Made by a program: the position numbers and the translations under genes. Below, in pieces: positions 24,401 to 37,371 of a stretch of DNA of 51,442 nt. Source of the stretch: Beroe ovata. Taxonomy: Eukaryota; Ctenophora; Nuda; Beroida; Beroidae. The notes below the pieces were generated by a model. That model searched no databases. It worked only from the letters and a program-made list of their open reading frames with translations, and was not told the origin of the DNA. Where the stretch lies: NCBI GenBank assembly GCA_946803715.1, contig CAMPET010000029.1, positions 409,254 to 460,695 of the forward strand, written 5' to 3'. Numbering within the stretch: position 1 is the first letter of the stretch; each line of letters starts with the position of its first letter.

Positions 24401-26535
24401 TTGTCAAATTCTTCTCTTCCGACTGCAAGCTGGACACTACCTCGCTACACAATATCATAACTGCAATACCAGACGCACTCAATGACATTATCAATGGATT
24501 CAAGGGGGAGGTGAGAGAGAATTCCTCGCAATGATTGGTTTTTAGCACAACTGCCAAAACCATGGATTGCATTTGCCCCTTCTCTTATGATTTCTGTGAG
24601 CTACAACTCTATATATCTCTCGCAGCTAATCAAAGATGAAGTGTTCACGCAACAAACAGTCATGTTCAAGGACTACATGTTGGCACCAGTATTCGTGGCT
24701 ATTCATTGGCTATTCCACTACAAGGAAACAGCCCACGAGGAACAGAGGACCATGGTCGGCACATTCTAACGTGATACGTGAACCCATATCTAAACCCATA
24801 TTTAAACCCATATCAAAACCTATGAGTTTTTAAAGATAACTTTCATTTTCAGTATTACCTAATGAAACCGTTTCTGAGAGCTTATTCCGAGGGCACGTCT
24901 AAAATTCTCCTCACTCAAAGAATAGAGATTCTACAGCGTATTCTGAACACGACAATATCGGTCAAAGACAAGAAGAATTTGACAAAGTCCACTTTTTGGG
25001 TGAGCACAGTGGAACGTTCTTCTGCCAGGGAGTCTATCAACAAAGCGTGGAGTGAGGTGAGAATCAGCCACGTCATTCAGTCAGTATTAAAATAGATGAG
25101 AGAGAGAGAGAGTTAACGTATGAAAATACGTATATTGTGAATGTGTGCAACACCAATCTTCTATAATCCATGAACACACCATCACAAATCATGATTTGAG
25201 TGTCTGTGGCCAGACACAGACCAGTGAGTTACTGTATTACACTGCAGGTGAGGAGTAACCCAACACTGGAACATATTGCCCAACTGTTTGCGCTGGACAA
25301 CACTTCCGATATTGTTTACAATGCAGCGCTTCAGACCATCAACATCAAACTATCAGGTATTGTACAAACAATCGCTCCAAACTAATTCAGGGATAGTTTC
25401 TGGTAAATTTGGGAGCGGGGAACATCAAATTTCTGAGCAGACACCATTCATGCCTCATTGCTATGTAGGGGGTATGTTGAATGAGCGGCTTTTCATAGTA
25501 CATGAATTTCTCGCCGTAAAGTGGGCCTCATACAATGTCAAATCATACTTGCAGATGATATCAAGCATACGGTATTCTGCAGCGCACTGTTTCTACAATC
25601 AGATCCTAGATACGTTCCCTGGTTGCTAAGCAACACAATTCCCGGTAAGTAGCAACACCTCCTCCGATCCTCGTGTACGTCATACTTCCGTGATATTATT
25701 TCCATTTTCCAGGTCTGTTGGAAGAGGGACTACCGATATATTGGGGCTCCTACATCTGGTGCTTGGCTCACCTCACTTTTCTCTCCCTCGACCTCTACTT
25801 GACTCACGTCTCCCTGACTGCCCCTAACACTAGCCCAGGTAACTATGGCAACTATGGTTACTAGTCCCTTGTGGAAATTTGACCTTTTTTGAGCTATCAT
25901 TAGTGAGATGAAATGAGTGTCCGGCCTGGACGTAGAATCCGAATTTGGACAAATTTTACTTTTAGAGCTATTCCGTCGGAAAAATACCTCAAATGTTGTT
26001 TCTCTGTGTAATCATGCCCATTACCACTGTACACATGATGTACACATGATGTCCCCTGTGCATTTCTCTCACATGCTTCTACTATTACAGAACAGTCGAG
26101 ACCAGCTCTGAAAAGACACTGTTCCAGCTCCGCGAGGCAGGGGGAGGACGCTGGTCAGGACCGAGCGTCTCTGCTCAGGGATGCACTGTCAGTGTTTTGG
26201 CAGCGAATGGTAGAAGTTACAGCAGAGGAGGGTTACACGTATTCCACCACTTTCCTACACAGGTTATTACAAACGCTGCCAGAATGTTCTATACCACAGT
26301 TTGCAATATTACGTCCACATTACTTACCCGAACTACTCCTAGGTTTGTGAAGCTTGGAGTAGATACGAATAGGAGCAGATTGAAAGACATCTTGGCTGAT
26401 GTACAAGAAGACTCAATCAGAACCATAGCTCGGCATCTAATTGAACACGAACTTGTTGATGAAGGAGTAAAACTACTCATGTTATCAGGATTCGACCAAA
26501 CACAATGTTCAGCACTTCTTCAGAACATATTGTAA
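21481..26535 (+). CDS. MED24: Mediator of RNA polymerase II transcription subunit 24
   Basis: MED24 is a tail-module subunit of Mediator, which links activators to RNA polymerase II. Exons inferred: 21481-21601, 21887-22014, 22526-22632, 22907-23068, 23348-23922, 23998-24510, 24626-24754, 24853-25056, 25248-25356, 25469-25621, 25713-25838, 26091-26346 and 26379-26535, about 913 residues (human 989). Family-like segments run in order: LRAWRERWNENQW at the N-terminus, then PNSQLIHYLDLSI, then LLALIKWLVDVQ. These are followed by a segment with RIALFDVSCLLLIQCC (human ALLFDISFLMLCHV), NVDMLVKFFSS, VAIHWLFHYKETA and DTFPGLLEEG. All junction phases close except exon 2 to 3, where a micro-exon or a different donor is likely. 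The last intron as read is only 32 bp. Identity rests on remembered similarity along the whole length rather than a single motif, and it is consistent from end to end. Confidence 0.88.
21640..21742. repeat. (CA)n/(CATA)n microsatellite in the first MED24 intron
   Basis: Imperfect CA and CATACA repeats of about 100 bp. They create spurious open frames on both strands. Confidence 0.9.
22000..22125. repeat. 51-bp tandem triplication spanning a MED24 exon end
   Basis: A unit beginning GTGCATTCTGAGTCAGTAAC occurs at about 22000, 22051 and 22102. The first copy contains the proposed end of exon 2 and its donor (GAGTCA/GTAACT), so the last codons and the 5' splice site are present three times. Confidence 0.85.
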
Positions 26536-26689
26536 AGCTGCATGCCTGTGAAAGCGCGAATTCTCTCCGGCAAATATTTTAATAATTTCTTGTTTTTCAC
26601 GTCAAAATCAAATGCTATCGTTTTTCACGTCAAAATCAAATGTTATCGTTATTCATATCACGTCAAGATCAGGTAGTAGGAAGGGTACA

Positions 26690-28097
26690 TCAGTAGGAAG
26701 GGTACCACTTGTTGACAAAATCGGCCAGTACCTTGCCGATCCTGGGTCCATGTTCCTCACTATTTTTCCTAGGCTCGGGTGGGAGCTCCATCTGGATACA
26801 GTCGATGCTTCCCCCGTCTTTGGATCCCCACGTCTCGGTCGTGTACCCGCCCCTGTAGTACTTCCCGTGTGACCCGCTGCTGGGACTGGGCCACGCTGGG
26901 GAGGGGATGGCCTTGTATCCAGCTCTCTGGAACATTCCACCCAGGCTCTCGCCCCCTCTCACCAAGCTGGTAAAGGAGACTCCTCTCTCTGCAGCCCGGC
27001 CGGCCAGAGCTCTGATAGAAGAGTCTGACGCCCGGAGATTTCCCCTGTCTAGATCCGAGTTGTGAATTAGATAACCAAGTTCAAACCAGAGGTCCTTGTG
27101 GGAGCTGTATCCGTGGACATCAAAGTGGACGGCTGGGTTTCCAGCTTCATTCACCAGACTGTGTGCTTTCCTGATGAAGCCGTGGTATGTGTCGAATGCT
27201 GTCCCAGCTTGGAAATCGCCCATTGCTGCCTCTTCTCGTTCCCGGTTCGGGTCTAGTTTCGATCTGTGCAGCTTATTCACGATGAGATGAGGAGTTTCTC
27301 CCGTCTCTTTCGCAATTCCTGCACAAAAATTAGAGGGATTTAGAAAGTCCTGCAGAGTAGCAAAGGTGGCCTATTTGAGTAGTTTCAGTGTGATGACAGA
27401 CTGTGATGTGATTATATAGATCGCATGCATATTGTATTTGCCACTCACTATCTCTGATTTCCATTGCCAGTTTAGCTGAGTACAAGTCGGCTGAATCAGC
27501 GGCTTCACACTTGGAACTGCTCTTGTATTTTGTTTCACTGCAAGTCCAATCGCATGTCCGCGTTTTGGTATTGTAGCAACCCTGTAAGGGGGAGAAACGT
27601 GTAACAGTAGTTTACAATAACTGCTTGTGCTATGATAACTGTCACGTGAAACCACAGTTTTCAGGGGTTACCATGGTAACCACCGTTGTAACCATGGTGA
27701 TGGTGCACAATCATGGTTACCAATACCAGGGGTAACCATGGTAACTAATAGTAGTGAGTAGTGAGTACCCGTTCTCTGTTGTCGATGCTGCTCGGTCTCA
27801 ACCATCCATCGTGGGGGGCGGAAATAATGACAGTGGTCATTGAAGAACCCTTGTACCAGTCAACATAATGACTGAAAGTAATTATTTTATTAGTTTAGTT
27901 AATTAGGTTCTTATTTGTTAATTTGAATTCGGGTCAATAACTTAACTGATAACGAGCAACGACTAAGCATTGAGCAATGACTGAGAGCAGTGAGCAGAGA
28001 CTCAGTACCTGGTGTAGTAGCCCCCCTCTCGAGGCCATTGGTAGGGAATTGCCATTCCCCCCGCGATGACCAACATAACCCCAGTGAAAACTCGCAT
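26690..28097 (-). CDS. Secreted N-formylglutamate amidohydrolase-like hydrolase
   Basis: Four exons (28009-28097, 27769-27871, 27449-27581, 26690-27318) join with closing phases to give 317 residues. The first exon starts MRVFTGVMLVIAGGMAIPYQ, a hydrophobic stretch that looks like a signal peptide. Motifs typical of the N-formylglutamate amidohydrolase (FGase, Pfam PF05013) fold follow: SAPHDGWLRP, a segment with LIVNKLHRSKLDPNRERE (the DPNR motif), then HFDVHGYS and LWFELGYLI. In characterised bacterial members of this zinc-dependent family the H, D and NR motifs form the active site. Exon 3 adds a Cys-rich segment (GCYNTKTRTCDWTCSETKY...KCE), which suggests extracellular disulfides. Substrate is unknown: bacterial FGases cleave N-formyl-glutamate, while the role of animal homologues is unsettled. 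The gene is tail-to-tail with MED24, 154 bp apart. Confidence 0.8.
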
Positions 28098-28352
28098 ATC
28101 ACTTCAAATAATCAAATAGAAAGACAGATTAGACAGAAATAGAATGACAATGGCGCAGGTGAACGCAAAACTGTGCGGTCCATGTAATTGAGTTTGAATC
28201 CGAATAATGGGATTATGCCTTATAGTTGTTATTGTTTGACACTATGAGTATGATAAGCGAGTGTCTAATTCTATCAGTATCATTTATGAAGAGCAACGAA
28301 AGGCGCTACTGTATTACAGTATATTATATCGATAATTTTGTAAAACTAAATT

Positions 28353-28463
28353 GCGCACACGTTGCGCGCCCCTGTTCTACTCTGTCACTGTGAACTGAAA
28401 AGTCGCAGAAATCACGGAGACGCGCAGCGCGCGCGGAGTATTTGGGTCACGCAGCGCGGGAAC
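28353..28463 (-). repeat. GC-rich dispersed repeat unit
   Basis: A solitary copy upstream of actin of the family also seen at 4.4, 5.8, 30.0 and 38.8 kb. It runs from GCGCACACGTTGCGCGCC to CACGCAGCGCGGGAAC. Confidence 0.85.
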
Positions 28464-28626
28464 AAACTAAATGTAATTGTTTTTGATTCGATTTCAAGCA
28501 ATCGAGTTTAATCTCGTCCTTTTCTTAATCTTATAAAGCTAAAGTTCATTTCTTCGTTGCTAATGCTTATAAGTAGTAGAACTACTACTATAGTACTAGT
28601 AGTTTAGTGCTAGTGCTACCAGTACT
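28464..28626. repeat. Short ACTAGTA/AGTACT-rich palindromic sequence
   Basis: A cluster of CTACTACTATAGTACTAGTA-type motifs lies left of the element at 28627 and is mirrored on its right (about 28720-28755), so the two flanks can pair as a long imperfect stem. Confidence 0.6.
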
Positions 28627-28712
28627 TGTAGGATTTCACCCTACCCTTGCTGGCGGGATTTTATCCCGCGGATTGAAAATCGCGCGCACCGACGGTAGGG
28701 TAAAATCCTACA
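28627..28712. mobile_element. 86-bp MITE with TGTAGGATT...AATCCTACA ends
   Basis: Terminal inverted repeats TGTAGGATTTCACCCTACC (left) and GGTAGGGTAAAATCCTACA (right) enclose a GC-rich core with GCGGGATTTTATCCCGC. TACCAGTAC occurs on each side close to the ends, as a possible imperfect target duplication. A partial copy lies at about 30206-30260, and core fragments lie at 29800-29830. Confidence 0.7.
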
Positions 28713-28761
28713 ATACCAGTACATAGTACTACTACTAGTACTAGTACTACAGTACACATCT

Positions 28762-28841
28762 ACATTCCCGGATTTTCTGTAGTCTGCAATCTATAGCTGT
28801 TCCATTTTTTATGGAAGAGTGTACAGAAAATCCGGGCATGT
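28762..28841. repeat. Short hairpin element
   Basis: CCCGGATTTTCTGTA pairs perfectly with TACAGAAAATCCGGG across a spacer of about 38 bp. A mini foldback element or a structured RNA segment is possible. It is placed 270 bp upstream of the actin ATG. Confidence 0.65.
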
Positions 28842-28982
28842 AAATGTGCCCGAATGACTATGAGGCTCGAAGACACCTGAAAAGCGCCGCGCGCAAGCTC
28901 GAAGCTGTGCGCGGCACGCAAATGCAGATTTGATATTTGAAAAGCGACGCAAATAACTTTGCAGATTATCGCGAGTTTATAA

Positions 28983-28992
28983 CCTTATATGG
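28983..28992 (+). promoter_or_regulatory. CArG box (SRF-binding site) upstream of actin
   Basis: CCTTATATGG is a perfect CC(A/T)6GG match, 121 bp upstream of the actin start codon. Serum response factor controls actin genes through such sites in animals. Binding here is inferred. Confidence 0.65.
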
Positions 28993-29083
28993 GCATTTCA
29001 AGGACAATTCCGGGAATTCTTGGTCTCTCGTTTTAACTTGTTGGGCTCGTATGTGCTTCACAATTTCACAAATCGTCTGTTGA

Positions 29084-31486
<2,403 letters not shown>

Positions 31487-31734
31487 AATATAGAACAAGA
31501 GATACTGTAATTGATTTGTTTTTCTGTAAAATATGTTTATTTTGCTTACAATCAGCATTTTTTTCTGAAAAAAACTTAGAGGACGCATTTCATTGATATG
31601 AAATAGATGAATCTGTTCCTGGATTATAAGGGGAATTGTCAATAGTACGGGGGGGGGACTGTTCCATACAATAAGCACAGTGTACACTCTGAGTATGCTG
31701 AACACTGCTGATAGTTGTCTCATCACTAATGTGT

Positions 31735-34700
31735 CAGTCGTCATCCGATAGCATGCTGTCTGTTATCAAATCCAGTGAACCCGTTACACCTGTATCATCA
31801 TTGTGTAATGGAGTGGAGGTAGATATCTGCAGTGTCGAGTACATCATACATTATTATACTTACTCTCGGCCATACTGCCTAGCTTATATGTGCTGACATC
31901 GGAAACATCCAGGCTCTTATCAGTCGTAACCTCATCAGAGAGCAAACTCAAATCTGCGTGCGATGAGTATTGAGTAATGAGATAATATTTCGACACATTT
32001 TGCTCATCTCTGCAACTCTTCTCCAATGCGTTTTTTGTAAAAAAAAAGAGGGAAGGAAATAAGATCAATGATTATAGAATCACTTCTGACCAAGTGAGAT
32101 GTCCAGGTTGTCAGATGTTTCGTTCTTTGGGAGTTCCCGGCTTCGCAGCAACTTATCTGATACATAGCTAGAGCCTCTAGTTTGGCCGGCGCTATAGCTA
32201 CTTCTCTTTGAATCTAATGATTTGGGGCGTTGCGTTCAACGTTTTCAAGCACGAATTAGAGTCTATACTGCGTGTGTATCGACAAGCAAAGCAATTACCT
32301 GATGGGGAATAGTGCTGTCGACTCCCTGGGCCCTCTAAGCTAGAGATACGTTCCTCTAAATCGCTCACAGAGTTCCTGCAGGGTACACACACAATCACAA
32401 TTGTAGTGCATAATCATGATAATAGCGGACAATTCGAACTGCAGCAATACGGGCGCGCGATCACTTTCTGTTACAGTAGTTGTTAGCATAGCGCGGAGAT
32501 CAGCAAAACTGCATCGCGTGTTACGTTTTCGTCTGCAAAATTTGAGACCGACATTGCCCCACTTTTTACAATGCATGGTCATTGGTCGCCGTTACTCATT
32601 ACTGTTCTATAGGTGCTTCCTGCAACCCTTTCGGAGAGCACTGCTCTACTCTTAGGCCCACCATCTGGCTGAGAGAGCACAGCTCTGTAGAGGGACTCTC
32701 AACTTGATTACCATCCCGGTCGCGTGCAGCCGGAGTAGAGCTCCCAATCTGCCGTAGTGCAACTGGTCTATTGATTATCATTATTAGTACAATTACCTGA
32801 GTATTGACAAGTGAGCACAGCTGTCGTTGAGTGATTGAAGCTGAGATGAGGTCGCTTTACTTTGGTAACGCATAGCTTCAGAGAAGTTAGACGCATCACT
32901 ACTCAATCTCTGACATTTTCTTAAGCAGTCTTTGCAATCTGCCATCACTGATTTACTCTCTATTTCAACTTTCACTGACAATGGGTTTATAAATTAGTCC
33001 ACGTTTGACTTGTCAAAATTTCAATAGTTCAGTGTTCATACACAATACCTACAGGCTACAGACCTAGCCTATTTCTGATATTCTCAATGTCATTCTTCAA
33101 TTCTCGCATGTCTTGTGTGTGTCGTTGTTCACTATGGAAGTATGGAATTAGAGAGCAATGGGTACAATATCAAAAATAAACAGCTCATGACCATAAGGCA
33201 CTTTTTCGGGGAAATGTATAAGCTAACCTTTTGTCTAAATCCTTCCTAAAGAAGTTCATCTCTTTTTCATTGAAGCTGTTGTTGCAAACAGAGCCAAACT
33301 CTTGTCTCAGCTTATTCACCTCATCGAGCACTTCACTCTTGAACTAGCAATAGGAAGAGATCAGCAGTTATAAAACTAAGATAAAAGTAATATCAGCAGT
33401 TATAAAACAAGGATAACGATTTAAACTTATCAACACTTCTGAGAAACTGATGTACATGAATCATTTTCATCTCTGCAATGATTCATATCACGTACACACT
33501 CACACAAGCTTACACACGCATCATTCACCCTCCTTTACAACTACCAGGGAACACACAATGCACACGGGCTGATGCCGGTTATCTGGAAGATGGGTATATT
33601 CGTGTGAATGAGATCATGAACAAGACGAACTGATTATTAGGGTAAAACTCAACAAGAATTACGCCCGTTATTCCCGACAGGCGGGCGTTATATTTCCACC
33701 CAGCCTATAAAAGCAATCGGGTTAAAATTTAAGTTCTATTGTTCTAAGGTCTGGCTAATTTGTAATTGGGCCGCATTGCCAATTCCGCGATCTTTTTGCC
33801 TTATTTCAACGGCCAATCTACGACGCCGCGCATTTCATAAAACTGGTCATTTAGTTAAAAATTTTATTTTGCGATTGCGCGCATGCAATTGCGTGCGGAG
33901 TGGTTTCTATTACAACACTTTGAAATGGTCGCGCGCGCACAAAACCATTTATAATTAACTCGTAAAACTAAATAGCTCCGACCCGCGTGTTTTATAAAGG
34001 AGGGACCACCGCAGTCCGCAGACGACCATCCTACCAACCCCACTATCTTCACCAAAATCTCCAAATTCCTAACCACCTTATGCCTTTTTAGGCCGCTTCG
34101 CGGCCAGGCTGGGTGGAAAAAATTAGGGCATTCACACGGATTTGAACCCGGACTTGCTACAACTTGTTGATTTCATGCTACTAATTGTTGATATCAGCAA
34201 TGTTTTCGACACAATCGAGCAGGAAATACTACTAAGAAAACTAGAATCCTACGGAATAATTATTTACTATTTTATCTTGAAAAAAGAAGAAATATGTGAG
34301 CATTAACCAAGAAATTTATTAAGCGGGGTGTCCCTCAGGGGGCCATTCTCGGCCCACTGCTCTTCATTATCTACATTAACGACGTACCCAACATCACATA
34401 TCACACGGATTTGTTCTATACGCCGAAGACGCAAACATATTCATATTCTTCACCGGTAAAAGTAAATGAGTGACTTCAAATCTTATACTTTGATTTTACC
34501 TAACCTCTCGGTATCTAATAAGGACTTTAAATCATCGGTTTCCAAGTTTTCCGATATAACTCCTAAAAACAGGACAATCAGAGAGATCATGGATGGACCG
34601 ATTGACTTGATACTACAAACTAGATAACAATGAACCCAAGAAGCTGAATAAATGCCAACAAGCACCAACTTGTCACTCTCTTCGCAAAGATGAAACTCAC

Positions 34701-35164
34701 TTCAGTTGTATGAAATAATGATGTATTTCATTTGTTGAGCTCGCATGAATCAGAGGAAAACTGCAAGATTCGTATTAAAACTTACCGTATCGAAGTCTCT
34801 GTTCAAGTCTCTTGCAGCTGGAATTTCATTCCTGCACTTGAGCGACTGAATCTGCGATTTGAGAAGTCTAGTCTCCTGCTCATAGTGGGTGTTTGACTGC
34901 TGCAAGAGACGCAATTCCTTTCTGAGCTGGTCAATTTCATCAGATTGGCTCCACAACTGCAAAATCGGGTGTGGGATTACTCAATAAAGAGAACAGAATC
35001 CACAGTACAAATTTTACTATACCCACATTTTTCTGATATTTCATGATGTGGGGTCGATGTTCCCTCTCGGAAACCACAGTCTGATCACGAGTCTTCTTGT
35101 GGGAGAGATAATTGGTTGCCAGATTGTATGTTCTTTTTGGAGTTCGCTCTGTTGATATGTTCAT
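31735..35164 (-). CDS. Uncharacterised coiled-coil protein
   Basis: Exons read on the minus strand: 35027-35164, 34786-34956, 33228-33343, 33064-33131, 32797-32974, 32603-32767, 32299-32375, 32091-32213 and 31864-31953. All nine join in phase to about 375 residues. A further C-terminal exon at 31735-31816 reads ISTSTPLHNDDTGVTGSLDL in one frame, but its phase does not match; the matching frame stops at 31798, so the end is uncertain. After MNISTERTPKRTYNLATNYL the protein is mostly heptad-like helix (DEIDQLRKELRLLQQ, YEQETRLLKSQIQSLK, VLDEVNKLRQEF). It has a Cys-rich patch MADCKDCLRKCQRL and a Ser/Asp-rich C-terminus. No family was recognised. A centrosomal, ciliary or scaffold role would be a guess from the coiled coils only. 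A LINE fragment lies in its second intron. Confidence 0.7.
33683..34117. repeat. Inverted-repeat bounded segment in the coiled-coil gene intron
   Basis: CGTTATATTTCCACCCAGCC at the left and GGCTGGGTGGAAAAAATT at the right form inverted ends around about 430 bp of non-coding DNA. This may be a small DNA element; no target duplication was identified. Confidence 0.45.
34130..34470 (+). mobile_element. Non-LTR retrotransposon (LINE) reverse-transcriptase fragment, decayed
   Basis: Plus-strand reading gives LLIVDISNVFDTIEQEILL and then, after stops and frame changes, RGVPQGAILGPLLFIIYIND and LYAEDANIF. These are the RT motifs DxSxAFDT, GVPQGxxLGPLLF and a YADD-like active site (here YAED), in order, as in CR1/Jockey/RTE-type LINE reverse transcriptases. 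The piece is short, carries stops and lies in an intron of the opposite-strand coiled-coil gene, so it is dead. Confidence 0.8.
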
Positions 35165-35999
35165 AACCACTCCACCTACATTGTACAATAAAGATTGGTG
35201 GATAAAAACAATGATAATATAATATTGAATAATAATATAATAGTGAATCTATTTCTCACACATTACGATCACATAGTACAACATAATCAACCAGGGGGAG
35301 GAGGTATTTTACCATTGATTACGTTATCAAGACAGAATTATAAAAGTCTAGGCAATCTGCAAGACAATGGGTTGACATGCATCCCAATCATGTATTTCCA
35401 ATAATGTATTTTGATAATTTTTCTTACGCCCATAAAAGAGGCAACCCCCAGGATGGGGATTTCAATCAATCAATAAATGGATTGTTCTCATCGAGGGCAA
35501 AACTTGATGTTATCTCAACTTTCGTGTTAAGTAACGATATTATTTACCGAGTTTCGGAACGCAAAAAGTGCGATATAATATGAAAAAAGTGTGGCATTAT
35601 ATGAAAAATTGTGACATAATAAGGAAGAAGTGTAAAATAATACGAAAAAAGTGTGACATAATATGTGTGACACAAGATTGAAAAAGGGTGACATAATACA
35701 ATAAGTGTGGGAAAACACCCAAAATAACACATGTTACTACACCGGATATATCAGCCACAAGGTAAATGACATCAGTTTTGTTGGTGTGTGATTAATAGTT
35801 CCCTTCTACGAGGCGGTTTTAGCCATCAGCAATTATTACGGCTGATTACGAGAGGGGAGGGGAGTAAAAATGCCGAAATCGTGATTACGTAATATCTGTG
35901 AACGATCCCTAACCATATAAGCACCTTAACAACATGCAATACCTTGTATAATGTACATAATCCCAAATTTGATTGTATAAAGGGGCATTCTTCAGAACA
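35165..35999. other. Intergenic with degenerate GTGTGACATAATA repeats
   Basis: At 35560-35712 a loose repeat of about 26 bp, AAAAAGTGTGACATAATATG, occurs six or so times. At 35850-35913 sequence like the right end of the Harbinger-like element at 45.08 kb appears (GTGATTACGTAATAT...GATCCCTAA). No gene is supported. Confidence 0.6.
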
Positions 36000-36232
36000 G
36001 CGACGCCACTAGAACGCCACGAGAATGCCACCACACCGCCACTAGAGTGCCACTAGAACGCCACTAGAATGCCACCGCATCGCTACTATTGCGCCACCGC
36101 AGCGCCACTTCGGCGCCACTATGGCGCCAATATGGCGCCATGATAGCGCTACCGGAGCGCCACTGTAGCGCCATGATGCTGCCATTATGGCGCTACCGCG
36201 GCGCTAGTATGGCGCCACTAAGACGCTACCGN
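36000..36232. repeat. 12-bp minisatellite (GCCACTAGAACG type)
   Basis: About nineteen imperfect units such as CGCCACTAGAAC, TGCCACTAGAGC and GGCGCCACTATG, ending at the N at 36232. The later units shift toward GGCGCCA palindromes. Confidence 0.9.
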
Positions 36233-36299
36233 ATTTGCCTTGCTGGTACCTCTAGAAGCCAAATTATGATGCTCCAATAGGGTAATATTGATGCCCGCT

Positions 36300-36655
36300 G
36301 GAGACAAAAAATGGGTTTTTTGATCGCAACTCACAAAGTAAACGGTTTGGAGCTTATAGTTATGTCAACACTACTGTAAAGTGTAAACATGGCCATTGCG
36401 CTTCTTTTAAGCTATTATTTACCTCCCTAGGACCTTCAGAATCCGATATATCATGCAACACAGAAATATCAGAACCGCAGGTGCCAAAAATCGGTTTTTT
36501 GCTTATATCTCAAAAAGTAAAGGGTTTGGAGCTTAGAGTTACAGTACACACTCATATAAACATGTCCATTGCGCTTCTTTTGAGCCATAATTTATCTTCC
36601 TGTGACCTTCAGAAGCTGAGATATGGACATTTGCGTTTGTGCGCTTTGCGCTTAA
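36300..36655. repeat. Two-copy tandem repeat of about 182 bp
   Basis: Segments at about 36300-36475 and 36482-36655 share AAAAAGTAAAGGGTTTGGAG-type sequence, then CATTGCGCTTCTTTT and GACCTTCAGAA. There is no stable reading frame. Confidence 0.8.
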
Positions 36656-37371
36656 AATGGGCGTGGCCCTAGCACCCCCCAGGACGTCGATTCATCAAAC
36701 GGCAGTTAACTACTTTGATTAGGGACACTTAGAACTACCAAAAACCGTTGAGAAACTTTGTCCACTCGGATGTTGCATACTGACTATGGCTGGGCTACTG
36801 TAGTATAGGGATAATAATCATAAATACTTGTCAACAATTAAAGAACTCTTAGTAACATGATGTGCCAGAGGACAGACAGTACGAAATACAACAAAATTGA
36901 TGTTACATACAAATATTCTCATCCATAAAAATACGAATACATTAGAAAACAGTAAAAAAGTCGTTTCGAAATTACTATACAAATGAGAAGAAGAAATATT
37001 CACCATCGGCTCAAGTATTTGCAATATTCCCAACCCTATTTTGAGTTTTGACTTAATATTCGGCAAAAGACAAAAGGATTTGTAATTGTGTCCACTGTGT
37101 CCATCAATAAAAAAATGTCTGATGCACGTTTAATGCACGTCTAATGCACGTCCATTGGACGTCCATTAGACAATCCACTCATCATGAATATTTGGTATTT
37201 TTGTCCATTTTCGATGTCCAATGTCTACATATTCGCCCTTGTTGATGGACATCAAATTGGTAATTCAGTCCAATGGACACAATGGACAAATATTTACGGT
37301 AAATAATTTACCAGTTGACACAGTGTGTCCAATACACATGTACATTGGACGCACTTGATATTCTTAATTTC
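36656..37371. other. Intergenic with TCCAATGGAC-type repeats
   Basis: Between 37100 and 37350 there are many short direct and inverted copies of GTCCATTGGAC and TGCACGT. Nothing coding is supported before the RIIa-like gene terminus at 37372. Confidence 0.6.

Noticed and set aside
32198-32262. Alternative last exon of the coiled-coil gene (DSNSCLKTLNATPQIIRFKE)
   Set aside because: It closes in phase, but the nearby exon 32091-32213 also closes and leads on into another good exon (31864-31953), so the longer form is preferred. It could still be an alternative end.
34125-34165. tRNA-like B box on the minus strand (GGGTTCAAATCC)
   Set aside because: No A box at the right distance and no cloverleaf could be drawn. 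The sequence is part of the decayed LINE region.
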